Assembly: GCF_000021945.1 (NCBI RefSeq)
Contig: NC_011831.1
Coordinates: 1,088,001-1,152,000, forward strand
Length of the DNA stretch: 64,000 bases
From: Chloroflexus aggregans DSM 9485
GTDB lineage: Bacteria; Chloroflexota; Chloroflexia; Chloroflexales; Chloroflexaceae
Reading direction: 5' to 3'
In this document: piece after piece, positions 18,859 to 27,693 of the stretch
Layout of the letters: the number at the start of each line of letters is the position of its first letter
Position numbering within the stretch: position 1 is the first letter of the stretch
Program-made: the position numbers and the translations under genes
Notes under the pieces: model-generated
Database searches by the model: none
Told to the model about the DNA's origin: nothing
The model's input: the letters and a program-made list of their open reading frames with translations, nothing else

Positions 18859-21246
18859 TCAATTCCCCTGAACTGGCGAAATGCTGATCCGATACACCCA
18901 CAACCACAACGCACTGCCAAGCGACAACGCCAGTGTCGCCAGCACGAACAGCCGCCCCGCCCATCGTTCCCACAGTCGGTCAGCCATGATCGCCCACGCC
19001 AGACAGATCACCGGAATCAAATAGAACAGTTGCTTATCCACCATCGATATGCGATAACCGGCGATTAAAAACAGCAACGCCACCGTCCCCCACGCCGACA
19101 CCACCAACCAGAGCAAGGGCTTCGTGCGCATCATCCAGTAGCCCGGAATGAAGAAGATCAGCGGGATAGCCAGCCCGTAGTAGAGATAGTGATTTGGCCA
19201 GATGTGATAGCCCAAATGCGGGACAAACGACCACAGATACTCGTGGAAGGGCGGACGCGAAACGCCGACCGTCTCTGGCCCACGGGTAAAGACGGTCATC
19301 ATGTAGGGGATCGTGCGCTCCACAATCGGTTGAAAATACTGGCCATAGTAGATCGCAATCGCCAGTCCGATCGCCGCCCCCGCCGTCAGCCAGAGTGGTT
19401 TGAGACCCGGCAGCAGTGCGCGCCACTCCGGCCCGCGCCGCCCATTCAACCAGATCAACACCGTTAAGCAAACCAAAAACACGCCGGTAAAGACGCCGGT
19501 GACTGTGTAGACAAGGAACGCCAACACCAGCAGTGGCACAAACCAGAGCTGCACCTTCCATTCACCCAGCCGATCCCACGCCAGCAAGATGGCCGTTTGC
19601 ACCAGCAAATTGAGCCACAAGCCGGCAGCGGTCGGCACATTGCCCCAGATATGCAGCAGATACGTCACCGGCAGCACCGCGTATGTAATCGCCGCCAGTA
19701 GTGCCGTGCGTTGGCTCAAGCCTGCCTTGAGCGCAATGGCCGCGATCAGCACCACCCGCGACATATCCATGAGCAGGCTCACAACGTTCGCCGTTAGCTC
19801 CATCGGCCACGGAAAGATGGCATAACCGGTAGCTAATATGTGAAACCACGGCGAATAGGGAATCACCGGCGGGTTCCGCCCCCACTCCGCGACCGGCATT
19901 GTCGTCTCGTTGAGCGGGCTATTGACGCTGTAGTAGAGCGGCAATGCGCCATCGTAGATAATGCGCCGCGCCTTATCCATGTGCCAAAAGACATCAATCC
20001 CCACGTAGTAGGGGTAGAGCATGCCAATCGCTTTGAGCCAGAACCCGACCAGAAAGACGATCAGCAGGGCAGCACCAAACTCTGCTGTGACCACCGCACC
20101 GGTTTGGCGCAGCAACCAGCGGGTAAGCGGACGCATCACTACCGTTATCAGGAGACTGAGCACGGTCAATGCCGCCAGCCGATCGATCATTTGCCCACTG
20201 GGAAAACGATAGACCACCAACGCCCACCCGGCCACGGCCACCGCCAATGTCAAGCCAACTGCCGCCCAGCCGGTAGCATCCAAATACCAGCGCCGCTGCA
20301 CATCAGCCGTGAGCAGCGCCAGACAGGCAAACATTCCCAGCACGGTAAACAGGCCAAAGCCCAACGCTACCGGTGGTGGCGCGATAGTCGTCAATACGGG
20401 GCTGGCAGCCGGTACAACGGAGACATCGGCCACCAGAACACCCAACAGACGTGGATCGCGGAATGGATCGGCTTGTAACGTCAGATTCAGATCACCGCCG
20501 TTCATCAGAGTAGCGGGAATCAGAATCTGGATGCGCCGCAATTGGGCTTGTTCCAACAACCGCGCTAGCTCAACGCCGTTGGCGCTGATTCGCGCATTGA
20601 CCGGCGAACCGTCGGGATGAGCCACCACAGCGTCAAGTCGCACGATCCAGTTGCCCTGCCCCAAACGCAGGAAGACAATCTGGCTCTCGTCAGCACTCCA
20701 GCGGTAGGTGCGGGCCGGCGCCAGTTCAACCGCTAGCGGAACGCCAGGAGGTGGTGCTTCACCACCGACCAATGGCGATACCAGCTCGAAGGTGAGGGTC
20801 GGGGCAGCAGCAATCTGGGCCGGGATTTTGACAAACATCTCCGTACCGCTGCGGCGCGGCATCTCCAAACGCACCCCATTCACCACCGCCGCCGATTCGC
20901 GTTGCAAAATGATCGGGTCGGCGTCTGGGCGAGCAGTAATGCGCGCTAACCACACTCCTTTGCGCCCACCGGGTACGGTTACAGTAGAGGCGCCTGCCGG
21001 CCACTCAAAGCGCTCATACCCACCGGCAGCATCGATCTCACGACCGTTGAAATTGACCAGAAATGCGCCATCGCGGTTATCGCCAATATCAACGGTCACG
21101 ACCGGCCGGACTGCGTACCCGGCAAATAATGTCACAACCGTGATCATCGCCAACCAGAGCGCGGGTATCGTCACGCCGGGTAAGCGATGCACTTGGCTGA
21201 CAGCAACGGTGCGCAGGTTGATACGTTTAATCAAAGAAGAAGCCAT
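18859..21246 (-). CDS. Large polytopic membrane protein, GT-C-like
   Basis: A 795-residue protein. One helix at about residues 28-46 is followed by an extracytoplasmic beta-rich region (about 48-290) and around 12 hydrophobic helices to the end. The loop motif YVGIDVFWHMDKARRIIYDG (about residue 420) places acidic residues after the first helix of the membrane domain, as in GT-C transferases. This is the first gene of the minus-strand glycan cluster and is divergent from the GT-C-like gene starting at 21352. The 131-nt gap to the next gene (methyltransferase) holds no gene. Sugar specificity cannot be deduced; an O-antigen-ligase-like or uncharacterised membrane family remains possible. Confidence 0.7.
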   Translation of the reverse strand: MASSLIKRINLRTVAVSQVHRLPGVTIPALWLAMITVVTLFAGYAVRPVVTVDIGDNRDGAFLVNFNGREIDAAGGYERFEWPAGASTVTVPGGRKGVWLARITARPDADPIILQRESAAVVNGVRLEMPRRSGTEMFVKIPAQIAAAPTLTFELVSPLVGGEAPPPGVPLAVELAPARTYRWSADESQIVFLRLGQGNWIVRLDAVVAHPDGSPVNARISANGVELARLLEQAQLRRIQILIPATLMNGGDLNLTLQADPFRDPRLLGVLVADVSVVPAASPVLTTIAPPPVALGFGLFTVLGMFACLALLTADVQRRWYLDATGWAAVGLTLAVAVAGWALVVYRFPSGQMIDRLAALTVLSLLITVVMRPLTRWLLRQTGAVVTAEFGAALLIVFLVGFWLKAIGMLYPYYVGIDVFWHMDKARRIIYDGALPLYYSVNSPLNETTMPVAEWGRNPPVIPYSPWFHILATGYAIFPWPMELTANVVSLLMDMSRVVLIAAIALKAGLSQRTALLAAITYAVLPVTYLLHIWGNVPTAAGLWLNLLVQTAILLAWDRLGEWKVQLWFVPLLVLAFLVYTVTGVFTGVFLVCLTVLIWLNGRRGPEWRALLPGLKPLWLTAGAAIGLAIAIYYGQYFQPIVERTIPYMMTVFTRGPETVGVSRPPFHEYLWSFVPHLGYHIWPNHYLYYGLAIPLIFFIPGYWMMRTKPLLWLVVSAWGTVALLFLIAGYRISMVDKQLFYLIPVICLAWAIMADRLWERWAGRLFVLATLALSLGSALWLWVYRISISPVQGN

Positions 21247-21293
21247 CGTTATGTATGTCTATGTGTCTCCATGACGTTTTCGCCATCGCCGCA

Positions 21294-21321
21294 TTGTACC
21301 ATGCAAAGGCTATGCTATAAT
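21294..21321 (+). promoter_or_regulatory. Promoter of the divergent GT-C-like gene
   Basis: TTGTAC at 21294-21299, 16 nt, then TATAAT at 21316-21321 with an upstream TG (TGCTATAAT, extended -10). The -10 box ends 30 nt before the ATG at 21352. The 105-nt divergent gap also contains the start region of the minus-strand cluster. Confidence 0.6.
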
Positions 21322-21351
21322 CACGCGCGGCATCGATCGCCGGAAACGAGC

Positions 21352-24300
21352 ATGACACAGATTATTATTGGCACGTTACTACTTCCATTGATTATCTACG
21401 CACCGGGATGGGCGTTGACACGGGTGATCCCGGAGCTAGAGACCAACGACGGCCTTGAACGCCATTTCGAGCGCTGCTTGATCGGCGCGCTCTGGAGCGG
21501 TTGGCTAGCGTTGGTGTTGGCCAGTTTCGGCATTTTTTCAATTTGGCTGCACCTTGGCATTACGTTGGCGGTGAGCGCCGGCTTGATCTGGCTGGGACAA
21601 CGGCATTCGCCGCCGCGCACTGCCGTGCCACGCACTGCCGTGCGCGGGTACGCCGTTACGTTGTTGGTGCTGGCGCTGTTGGTTGCCCGGCCCTTCGAGG
21701 TTATTCTCGGTGTGCGCGACGCCGGCGTCTATGCGGTCACCGGGTTTGCCATCGCCCGCACCGGCAGCATCGTCCAAACCGATGCGGTCGTCGCCGAGCT
21801 AGGTCAAGCCGCGCAAAGCAGTGATCCGGCAGTGCGTGAGCCGGCTGAGCAGGCGATCAGTAATCTGATGATTGGGCAGGCCCGTGATCGCTATATCGCG
21901 ACCCGCTTGCGAGCAGCCGGTTTTTTGATTAACGAAGGTGAACTTGCGCAGGGGCGGATTGTTCCCCAAGGGTTCCACCTCTTCCCGGCATGGATCGGAT
22001 TGTTGACCGCTGCCGGTGGGCCGCTGTTCGGCCTGTTTGCTACCGGTCTGCTCGGTTTGCTTGGGGTGTGGAGCGTCGGCATGATCGGTCGCCGCCTTGC
22101 CGGACCATGGGTGGGGTGGCTGGGGATGGTCTTGCTCGGCTTAAATGCGGTACAGGTCTGGTTTTCCCGTTATTCAACCGCCGAAACTACCGCCCAGTTT
22201 CTGACGTGGGGTGGTCTGTATCTGTTTGCAAAGTTCAACGATCATGGGTTGCCGGCCCGCGCACGTATCGCGTATGCGGCGCTGGCCGGAATTGCGTTCG
22301 GGCAGGTAGCACTCGCCCGTATCGACTTTTTCTTGCTGGCACCGGCAATTCTCTACCTCGGCTATTGTTGGCTCACCCGACGCTGGCAGCACGTCCAAAC
22401 GGCGCTGGCGCTGGGAATGTTGGTGATGCTCGTTCATGCCGCGCTCCATATCATCTTTATTGCCCGCGCCTATTTCTTTGATACCGGCTTTGCCCGTTTT
22501 CAAGATTTCGCACTGACCTCACTGATTGCGTTGCCCTTCCTCACGCCTGCCGTGCGCGAGTCGTATTTCACCTCGAAGTTTAGCTCGCTCGGTGATCCGG
22601 GACGGATTTGGATTGAATTGGCCCTGATCGGGTTGATCATCGTGGCGCTGATCATGATCCGCCGGAGTGGCCGGCTGTTGCATATCGAGCGTCAGATGGT
22701 GTCCCGCCGGCAGAGCTGGCAAAACGCGATCGCCCTCGGTCTGGTGCTGCTGGCAGGTTGGGCATATTTTGTACGTCCGCAGATCATCGATGCCGATCTG
22801 CTCTTTAATACCCGCGGCGGCTGGAACGATCCGTTGACCCGCGATCCGAACCTCGTGGCAGGTGATGTGCGCAGCGGTGTGATGACTCCCACCGAGGCCC
22901 GTTTGCAAGCCGGTGTGGTGCTGACCGGACGACCATGGGAAGCCGAACCCGATCTGGCTGCGACCGAGGCGTTGCGCACCGAGCTGGCCGCCACACGTGG
23001 GCCGTGGCAAGGTCCGTTCTCGAACCAAACGCTCAATTGGCTCCGGATTCAAGGTTATGTCGGCGCACCAATTCGGCTGCCGCTGGTGCTCTATTATCAG
23101 GAATACAACGGCATGAGTTGGTGGCAACGTATGCTGGCCGATCCCAGTACCTTTACCAGCGAACCGGCGCCTGTCCAACCCAAAGAATTGATCCCGTTGG
23201 CCGGTTTGGTCCGAGTTGGCTGGTATCTATCACCACTCGGCGTGGTGTTGGCCGTGATCGGGTTTGCTCTCTGGTGGCGGCGCGGACTGAGCGCGGCCAG
23301 TTGGCTGATGCTCACCGTCGGGTTTCTGGGCAGCTTCTTTTATCTTCGCCAGACCTACGGCACGTCTGAGCAGACGTACATCTATATTTTGCGCCGGTTT
23401 GTGCCGATCGCTTACCCGATCTTCGCTCTCAGTGCAGCCTATGCACTTGCCGCCTTGGCCGGAGCGTGGCAATTCCGGCCTCACGCCGCCCGCTGGCGCC
23501 AAGGGTTGGCCGCCGCTCTCGCCGGACTGTTGATCCTGTTCCTCGGCTGGACGGGACGGTACTATTTTGTCCATACCGAATATGCCGGCGCGTTAGCCCA
23601 AGTCGAAGCGATTGCGAAACACTTTACGCCTGACCGCGATATTGTGCTCTTACGCGGTGGCGCGCCGATCTACAGCGATGCCCGTGATATTCCAGATTTG
23701 TTGGCAACACCGTTGCGTTTTGCCTACGACATCAATGCCTTTACGGTCAAGAGTGTGTCTACCGCGCCATACGCTACGCTACTGGCCGAACAGGTCAAGC
23801 GCTGGCAAGCTGCTGGACGCACTGTCTATCTGATGCTGAGCGCGAGCGGCGGTAATCTCGCGCTACCTGGATTTCATCTCACCTTCATCACCGAAGTTGC
23901 GCTCGATCTGGCCGAATTCGAGCAGTTGACCGATCAGAAGCCGCAGAATGTTTCCCGCCTGACTCTGCCCTTTGCCATCTACCGGCTCGATCCGGTCGAG
24001 TCGCCGGTGGTCGATACCGCCCCCCCACCGCTCACTCCCACTTCGTTCGCCGCGCAGGTCAGTGGGTTTTACCGCCCCGAACAGAGTAAAGACGGCTGGC
24101 AGTACAGTTGGAGCAATGGCGAGGCGGTTCTCCGGCTGCCTTGGCCGGCAGACGCAGTGCAACAGACGGTGGCGATCGAAGTGGCCGGTGGCCTTCGCCC
24201 AGACCATCTCGGCCCGGCCACCCTCTGCATTGCAGCCCAGCGCGAAGACACCTTGTGGCCTACTACCAGCTCTCCCCTCGTTGAACTCGGTTGCCATCAG

Positions 24301-24516
24301 ATCGGGCAAGAACCGACGCTCGTGCGCGTCACCCTCGATCCCACCCAACTTCCCCCGACAACCTCCGGTGCGCTCCTGCTCCATCTCAGCGGGCCGGCGT
24401 GGATTCCGGCCAACGAAGACCCGCGCCTCACCGACCGGCGGGTGTTGCACGTGCAAATCGGGCACATATGGATACACCACCCGTCGGCGCACGGCACACC
24501 GTCCCCCACGCTGTAG
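21352..24516 (+). CDS. GT39-type (ArnT-like) polytopic glycosyltransferase
   Basis: A 1,054-residue protein from the ATG at 21352, chosen because the frame upstream overlaps the promoter and the mature sequence begins with a hydrophobic helix (MTQIIIGTLLLPLIIYAPG). About a dozen helices lie in the first 770 residues. The acidic loop around GVRDAGVYAVTGFAIA (about residue 120) is in the position of the catalytic Asp/Glu of GT39 enzymes. The C-terminal 250 residues are soluble and beta-rich, probably extracytoplasmic. It is likely to use a lipid-linked sugar on the outer face of the membrane. The last roughly 13 residues (PSAHGTPSPTL) and the TAG stop come from the palindromic repeat array, so the natural C-terminus has been replaced or extended. 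Confidence 0.8.
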   Translation: MTQIIIGTLLLPLIIYAPGWALTRVIPELETNDGLERHFERCLIGALWSGWLALVLASFGIFSIWLHLGITLAVSAGLIWLGQRHSPPRTAVPRTAVRGYAVTLLVLALLVARPFEVILGVRDAGVYAVTGFAIARTGSIVQTDAVVAELGQAAQSSDPAVREPAEQAISNLMIGQARDRYIATRLRAAGFLINEGELAQGRIVPQGFHLFPAWIGLLTAAGGPLFGLFATGLLGLLGVWSVGMIGRRLAGPWVGWLGMVLLGLNAVQVWFSRYSTAETTAQFLTWGGLYLFAKFNDHGLPARARIAYAALAGIAFGQVALARIDFFLLAPAILYLGYCWLTRRWQHVQTALALGMLVMLVHAALHIIFIARAYFFDTGFARFQDFALTSLIALPFLTPAVRESYFTSKFSSLGDPGRIWIELALIGLIIVALIMIRRSGRLLHIERQMVSRRQSWQNAIALGLVLLAGWAYFVRPQIIDADLLFNTRGGWNDPLTRDPNLVAGDVRSGVMTPTEARLQAGVVLTGRPWEAEPDLAATEALRTELAATRGPWQGPFSNQTLNWLRIQGYVGAPIRLPLVLYYQEYNGMSWWQRMLADPSTFTSEPAPVQPKELIPLAGLVRVGWYLSPLGVVLAVIGFALWWRRGLSAASWLMLTVGFLGSFFYLRQTYGTSEQTYIYILRRFVPIAYPIFALSAAYALAALAGAWQFRPHAARWRQGLAAALAGLLILFLGWTGRYYFVHTEYAGALAQVEAIAKHFTPDRDIVLLRGGAPIYSDARDIPDLLATPLRFAYDINAFTVKSVSTAPYATLLAEQVKRWQAAGRTVYLMLSASGGNLALPGFHLTFITEVALDLAEFEQLTDQKPQNVSRLTLPFAIYRLDPVESPVVDTAPPPLTPTSFAAQVSGFYRPEQSKDGWQYSWSNGEAVLRLPWPADAVQQTVAIEVAGGLRPDHLGPATLCIAAQREDTLWPTTSSPLVELGCHQIGQEPTLVRVTLDPTQLPPTTSGALLLHLSGPAWIPANEDPRLTDRRVLHVQIGHIWIHHPSAHGTPSPTL

Positions 24517-25572
24517 GGGCACGGCATGCCGTGCCCCTACAATACCGTCCCCCCACCCCCACAACACCACCCGTCGGCCCACGGCACACCGTCCCCCACC
24601 CGTCGGCGCACGGCAATACCGTCCCCCCACGCTGTAAGGGCACGGCGCTGCCGTGCCCCTACAATACCGTCCCCCCACCCCCACAACACCACCCGTCGGC
24701 GCACGGCAATACCGTCCCCCACCCGTCGGCGCACGGCAATACCGTCCCCCCACGCTGTAAGGGCACGGCGCTGCCGTGCCCCTACAATACCGTCCCCCCA
24801 CCCCCACAACACCACCCGTCGGCGCACGGCAATACCGTCCCCCACCCGTCGGCCCACGGCGCTGCCGTGCCCCTACAATACCGTCCCCACCACCCCAAAA
24901 CCCCGCACGACACCCCGTCCCCCCACCCCCACAACACCACCCGTCGGCCCACGGCATGCCGTGCCCAAACCCCCACAACGCCACCCGTCGGCCCACGGCA
25001 CACCGTCCCCCACCCGTCGGCGCACGGCGCTGCCGTGCCCAAACCCCCACAACGCCACCCGTCGGCCCACGGCAATACCGTCCCCCACCCGTCGGCCCAC
25101 GGCGCTGCCGTGCCCCTACAATACCGTCCCCCCACCCCCACAACACCACCCGTCGGCGCACGACACCCCGTCCCCCACCCGTAGGGGCACGGCGCTGCCG
25201 TGCCCCTACAATACCGTCCCCACCACCCCAAAACCCCGCACGACACCCCGTCCCCCCACCCCCACAACACCACCCGTCGGCCCACGGCAATACCGTCCCC
25301 CACCCGTAGGGGCACGGCGCTGCCGTGCCCAAACCCCCACAACACCACCCGTCGGCCCACGGCGCTGCCGTGCCCAAACCCCCACAACACCACCCGTCGG
25401 CCCACGGCACACCGTCCCCCACCCGTCGGCCCACGGCGCTGCCGTGCCCCTACAATACCGTCCCCACCACCCCAAAACCCCGCACGACACCCCGTCCCCC
25501 CACCCCCAAAACGCCACCCGTCGGCGCACGACACCCGTTCCCACGCTGTAGGGGCACGGCACGCAGTGCCCG
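24478..25572. repeat. Second palindromic repeat array (CACGGC / CCCGTCGGC units)
   Basis: Dense alternation of CACGGC-GCCGTG palindromes with linkers CCCCTACAATACCGTCCCC, CCACCCCCACAACACCACC and CCGTCGGCGCACGGC. Units of about 30-35 bp are nested in higher-order blocks near 90-130 bp, some of them nearly identical. The core palindrome is shared with the arrays at 9898 and 30858 but the linkers differ. Long open frames on both strands through this region are translation artefacts of the repeats. The left edge lies inside the last codons of the GT39-like gene. Confidence 0.95.
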
Positions 25573-25576
25573 CACG

Positions 25577-25616
25577 TTTTTAACGCAAAGGCGCAAAGGG
25601 CGCAGAGGGCGCAAAA
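25577..25616. repeat. Heptad-type AACGCAAAGG repeat
   Basis: TTTTTAACGCAAAGGCGCA followed by further GCAAAGG/GCAGAGG copies directly abuts the right end of the palindromic array. The same family appears at 27658, 30835 and 31166. Confidence 0.8.
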
Positions 25617-25702
25617 GAATCACCTACCGCGCGGGAGTGGGGCCGGGGATTGAGGGCATCTCCCTTTCTACTCATAAGAGACATGTTCTTACTTTTTGTA
25701 TA

Positions 25703-25731
25703 TTGAAAATCAATCTCTTCAATGCTATAAT
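25703..25731 (+). promoter_or_regulatory. Sigma-70 promoter with long leader
   Basis: TTGAAA at 25703-25708, 17 nt, TATAAT at 25726-25731. The next start codon is at 25992, so the transcript would carry a leader of about 250 nt. I see no gene and no obvious riboswitch in 25617-25991; the segment is AT-richer than its surroundings. Confidence 0.65.
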
Positions 25732-25991
25732 TTACCGACAAAATGATCACTCAAAGTGAATAATCGTATCTTAAACACTGCATCGGTCGCTCCTTACAAC
25801 TTGGATGATCTACGTAAGTTTTCTTAGTGATAAACAAAGGTAAAAAGAGGACACAATTCGGTTAGGAGGGGCTTTCCAGCAACCCAGGCGAATGGCACAG
25901 GAACGATAGCCGATAATAACAGGCACTACCTCTAGCGCTGATAGCTTCACGTATTTACCCAAACGCAACCTTACTATGTGGAGGACGTAGC

Positions 25992-26837
25992 ATGCTCATC
26001 GGTGCCGATATTGACCAACTCAATGCAACCATCGCCGCATTCCGGCGCGGCAGTACCGAGTTGAACGATGCCTTACAGCGTTCGTTACGGGCAATTCAGT
26101 CGATGCAGAACAGTCAATGGTCTGGTCAACATCGCCAGCAGGCTGAGGCGATCTGGGAGCGGATTCAGGTTCAGCTTGCGTCCACTATCAATGACCTTGA
26201 AAACTTGACCGCGCGCACCGAACGATTTGCCAACAATCTCATGGAGGCAGGCCAGAGGTTTGGTGATTCGGCCAATATTAGTCAGGGTAACACTATCAAT
26301 CAGGGCATTACTCCGAACCAAGGGATCACTCAACCGGATGGTTCGACCTCAGAGGTCAAGCCCGCACCAGATTCTATCGGACAGAATCCTCAACAGGATG
26401 TTCCGTCTACGCCTGTATATCTCCGAGACGGTGTGTCTCCACAGCAGTTTAGCACAGTTGACGGATGTGTCAGATATGCGCAAACGAGACGGCCTGATCT
26501 AGGCATAGCACCGGGAGAAGGAGGCGCTGCCGATTATATCCATGCACCCCACTTGAAGGATAAAATCTTCCAACTAACCACCGGATCAGAGCGTATTGAC
26601 CGTGGGTACGCTATAGTCTGGGATAGAGCTTTCTATCAAAGCGATATCGGAAGAAAATACGGGCACGTCGCCATCGTCGAAGGTACGGTTGTGGAGAATG
26701 GCGAAGAATATGTGGTTGTCAGTCAGGCCGGAGTCGGCCATAACCTAGGTCCCACCACTTACCCGGAACGGTCGATGAACGAGAAGATTCCTAAAAAGGT
26801 GTTGCTGAACGAGCACATTTACATCGTCGGACCATAG
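25992..26837 (+). CDS. WXG100-like domain fused to a CHAP cysteine amidase domain
   Basis: A 281-residue protein with GGAGG 7 nt before the ATG. Residues 1-95 are helical, with a central W-S-G turn (QNSQWSGQHRQ, about 39-49) between two long amphipathic helices, the hallmark of WXG100/ESX proteins exported by type VII-like systems. Residues 96-140 are a polar NQG-rich linker. The C-terminal part looks like a CHAP/NlpC-type peptidase: the candidate nucleophile Cys is in VDGCVRYAQTRRP (about residue 157) and the partner His in YGHVAIVEG (about 222). CHAP domains cleave peptidoglycan crosslinks or stems. The protein is probably exported and acts on cell wall, its own or a rival's. No ESX ATPase or immunity gene is adjacent. 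There is no classical signal peptide, which fits a non-Sec route. Confidence 0.75.
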   Translation: MLIGADIDQLNATIAAFRRGSTELNDALQRSLRAIQSMQNSQWSGQHRQQAEAIWERIQVQLASTINDLENLTARTERFANNLMEAGQRFGDSANISQGNTINQGITPNQGITQPDGSTSEVKPAPDSIGQNPQQDVPSTPVYLRDGVSPQQFSTVDGCVRYAQTRRPDLGIAPGEGGAADYIHAPHLKDKIFQLTTGSERIDRGYAIVWDRAFYQSDIGRKYGHVAIVEGTVVENGEEYVVVSQAGVGHNLGPTTYPERSMNEKIPKKVLLNEHIYIVGP

Positions 26838-26840
26838 ATG

Positions 26841-27264
26841 ATTGTGGAGGTGGCCTTCATCACATGGTTAGAACAGTATCGTTACGCTAGAAACCTTTCC
26901 TACTAGAAACGCGCAATCTTTCTCAGCAGAGGGCTTACTGCTGAGTCAAGGCTCGGTGAGAATAAGTAAGCGCACCATCGAGCGCCAAAAGGTCTCTGTG
27001 AACTAACTTGGGTGGCTATGGCCGGGAGAGTTTGGTCACGTTTGAATACGTACAATAAACCTACTCAGCTAGCCTAGCCACCAATTAGTCGGTTTACGTT
27101 AAAGCTTTGGTTCCCACTACTACACTGCTGCAACAGATTAGAGCCACTTCCCACGACAGGCTTCTCACTTAACACAAAGAACGTAGAGGAGGAAAAGGCG
27201 CAGAGATCGCTCATGCAAAGAGGGCAACGGACTTTTTGTACCTCAAGACGCTGCTAGGGTATCA
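26841..27264. other. Gene-poor accessory stretch
   Basis: No supported gene, RNA or terminator was found. Near 27170-27215 a degraded run (AACACAAAGAACGTAGAGG) resembles the heptad repeat family. Composition is less GC-rich than the flanking core genes. Confidence 0.5.
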
Positions 27265-27483
27265 TTATGAATAGCGAAACACATCGTCTCGCCAACGATC
27301 CGTAGCTGAGCAAGAGGGTATGTAGGTGAGGAAGTCCTGGATGCGGGAGGCGTAATCCACTGGTAAGCGGCGGATAGGGCAGTGAGATATAGTGAGATAT
27401 TGGATGACAGTGTTGGCATCACCCGTAATAATTGGCGAACTGCTTACATTTCCCTGAATGTGGATTATCCGCTCGTCGGGCAT
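27265..27483 (-). pseudogene. Remnant of a STAND-type NTPase N-terminus
   Basis: A short open frame of 72 codons beginning MPDERIIHIQGNV with GAGGAG 8 nt upstream. IHIQGNVSSSPIITGDANTV matches in style the beta-strand motif (GN-x-S-x-x-I-x-x-GD-x-N) that precedes effector or NACHT/WD40 regions in STAND proteins. The frame ends after about 70 residues without any NTPase domain, so it is probably a truncated gene. Just upstream on the same strand (about 27535-27570) another frame reads VITGDNNQV then a stop, a second relic of the same motif. It could alternatively be an intact small protein of unknown role. Confidence 0.45.
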
Positions 27484-27657
27484 GTGCTGATCTCCTCGGC
27501 ACAGAAACGACGGCAAGCGCCCGGCTTACACCTGGTTGTTGTCACCGGTAATAACGCAACGACGCGAAGTACGTAGAGGGGGTGAAGGGTTTTGGAGAGA
27601 GTAACAGTACCTTGCATTCGCTAATGCCCTCTCCTCATGTACACTGTTCCACTGTTG

Positions 27658-27693
27658 CGTGCTCTGCGCCTTTGCGTTAGCCCCTTTGCGTTA
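27658..27693. repeat. Heptad-type AACGCAAAGG repeat at the 3' end of the ABC ATPase gene
   Basis: On the minus strand the gene's TAA is the first part of TAACGCAAAGGGGCTAACGC, followed by another AAAGGCGCAGAG copy. The repeat begins at, and includes, the stop codon. Confidence 0.7.

Noticed and set aside
23863-25551. Long open frames on both strands through the second array, including one over 500 codons on the minus strand
   Set aside because: Gly/Arg/Trp- or Pro/His-rich repeat translations. The left part overlaps the real plus-strand glycosyltransferase gene.
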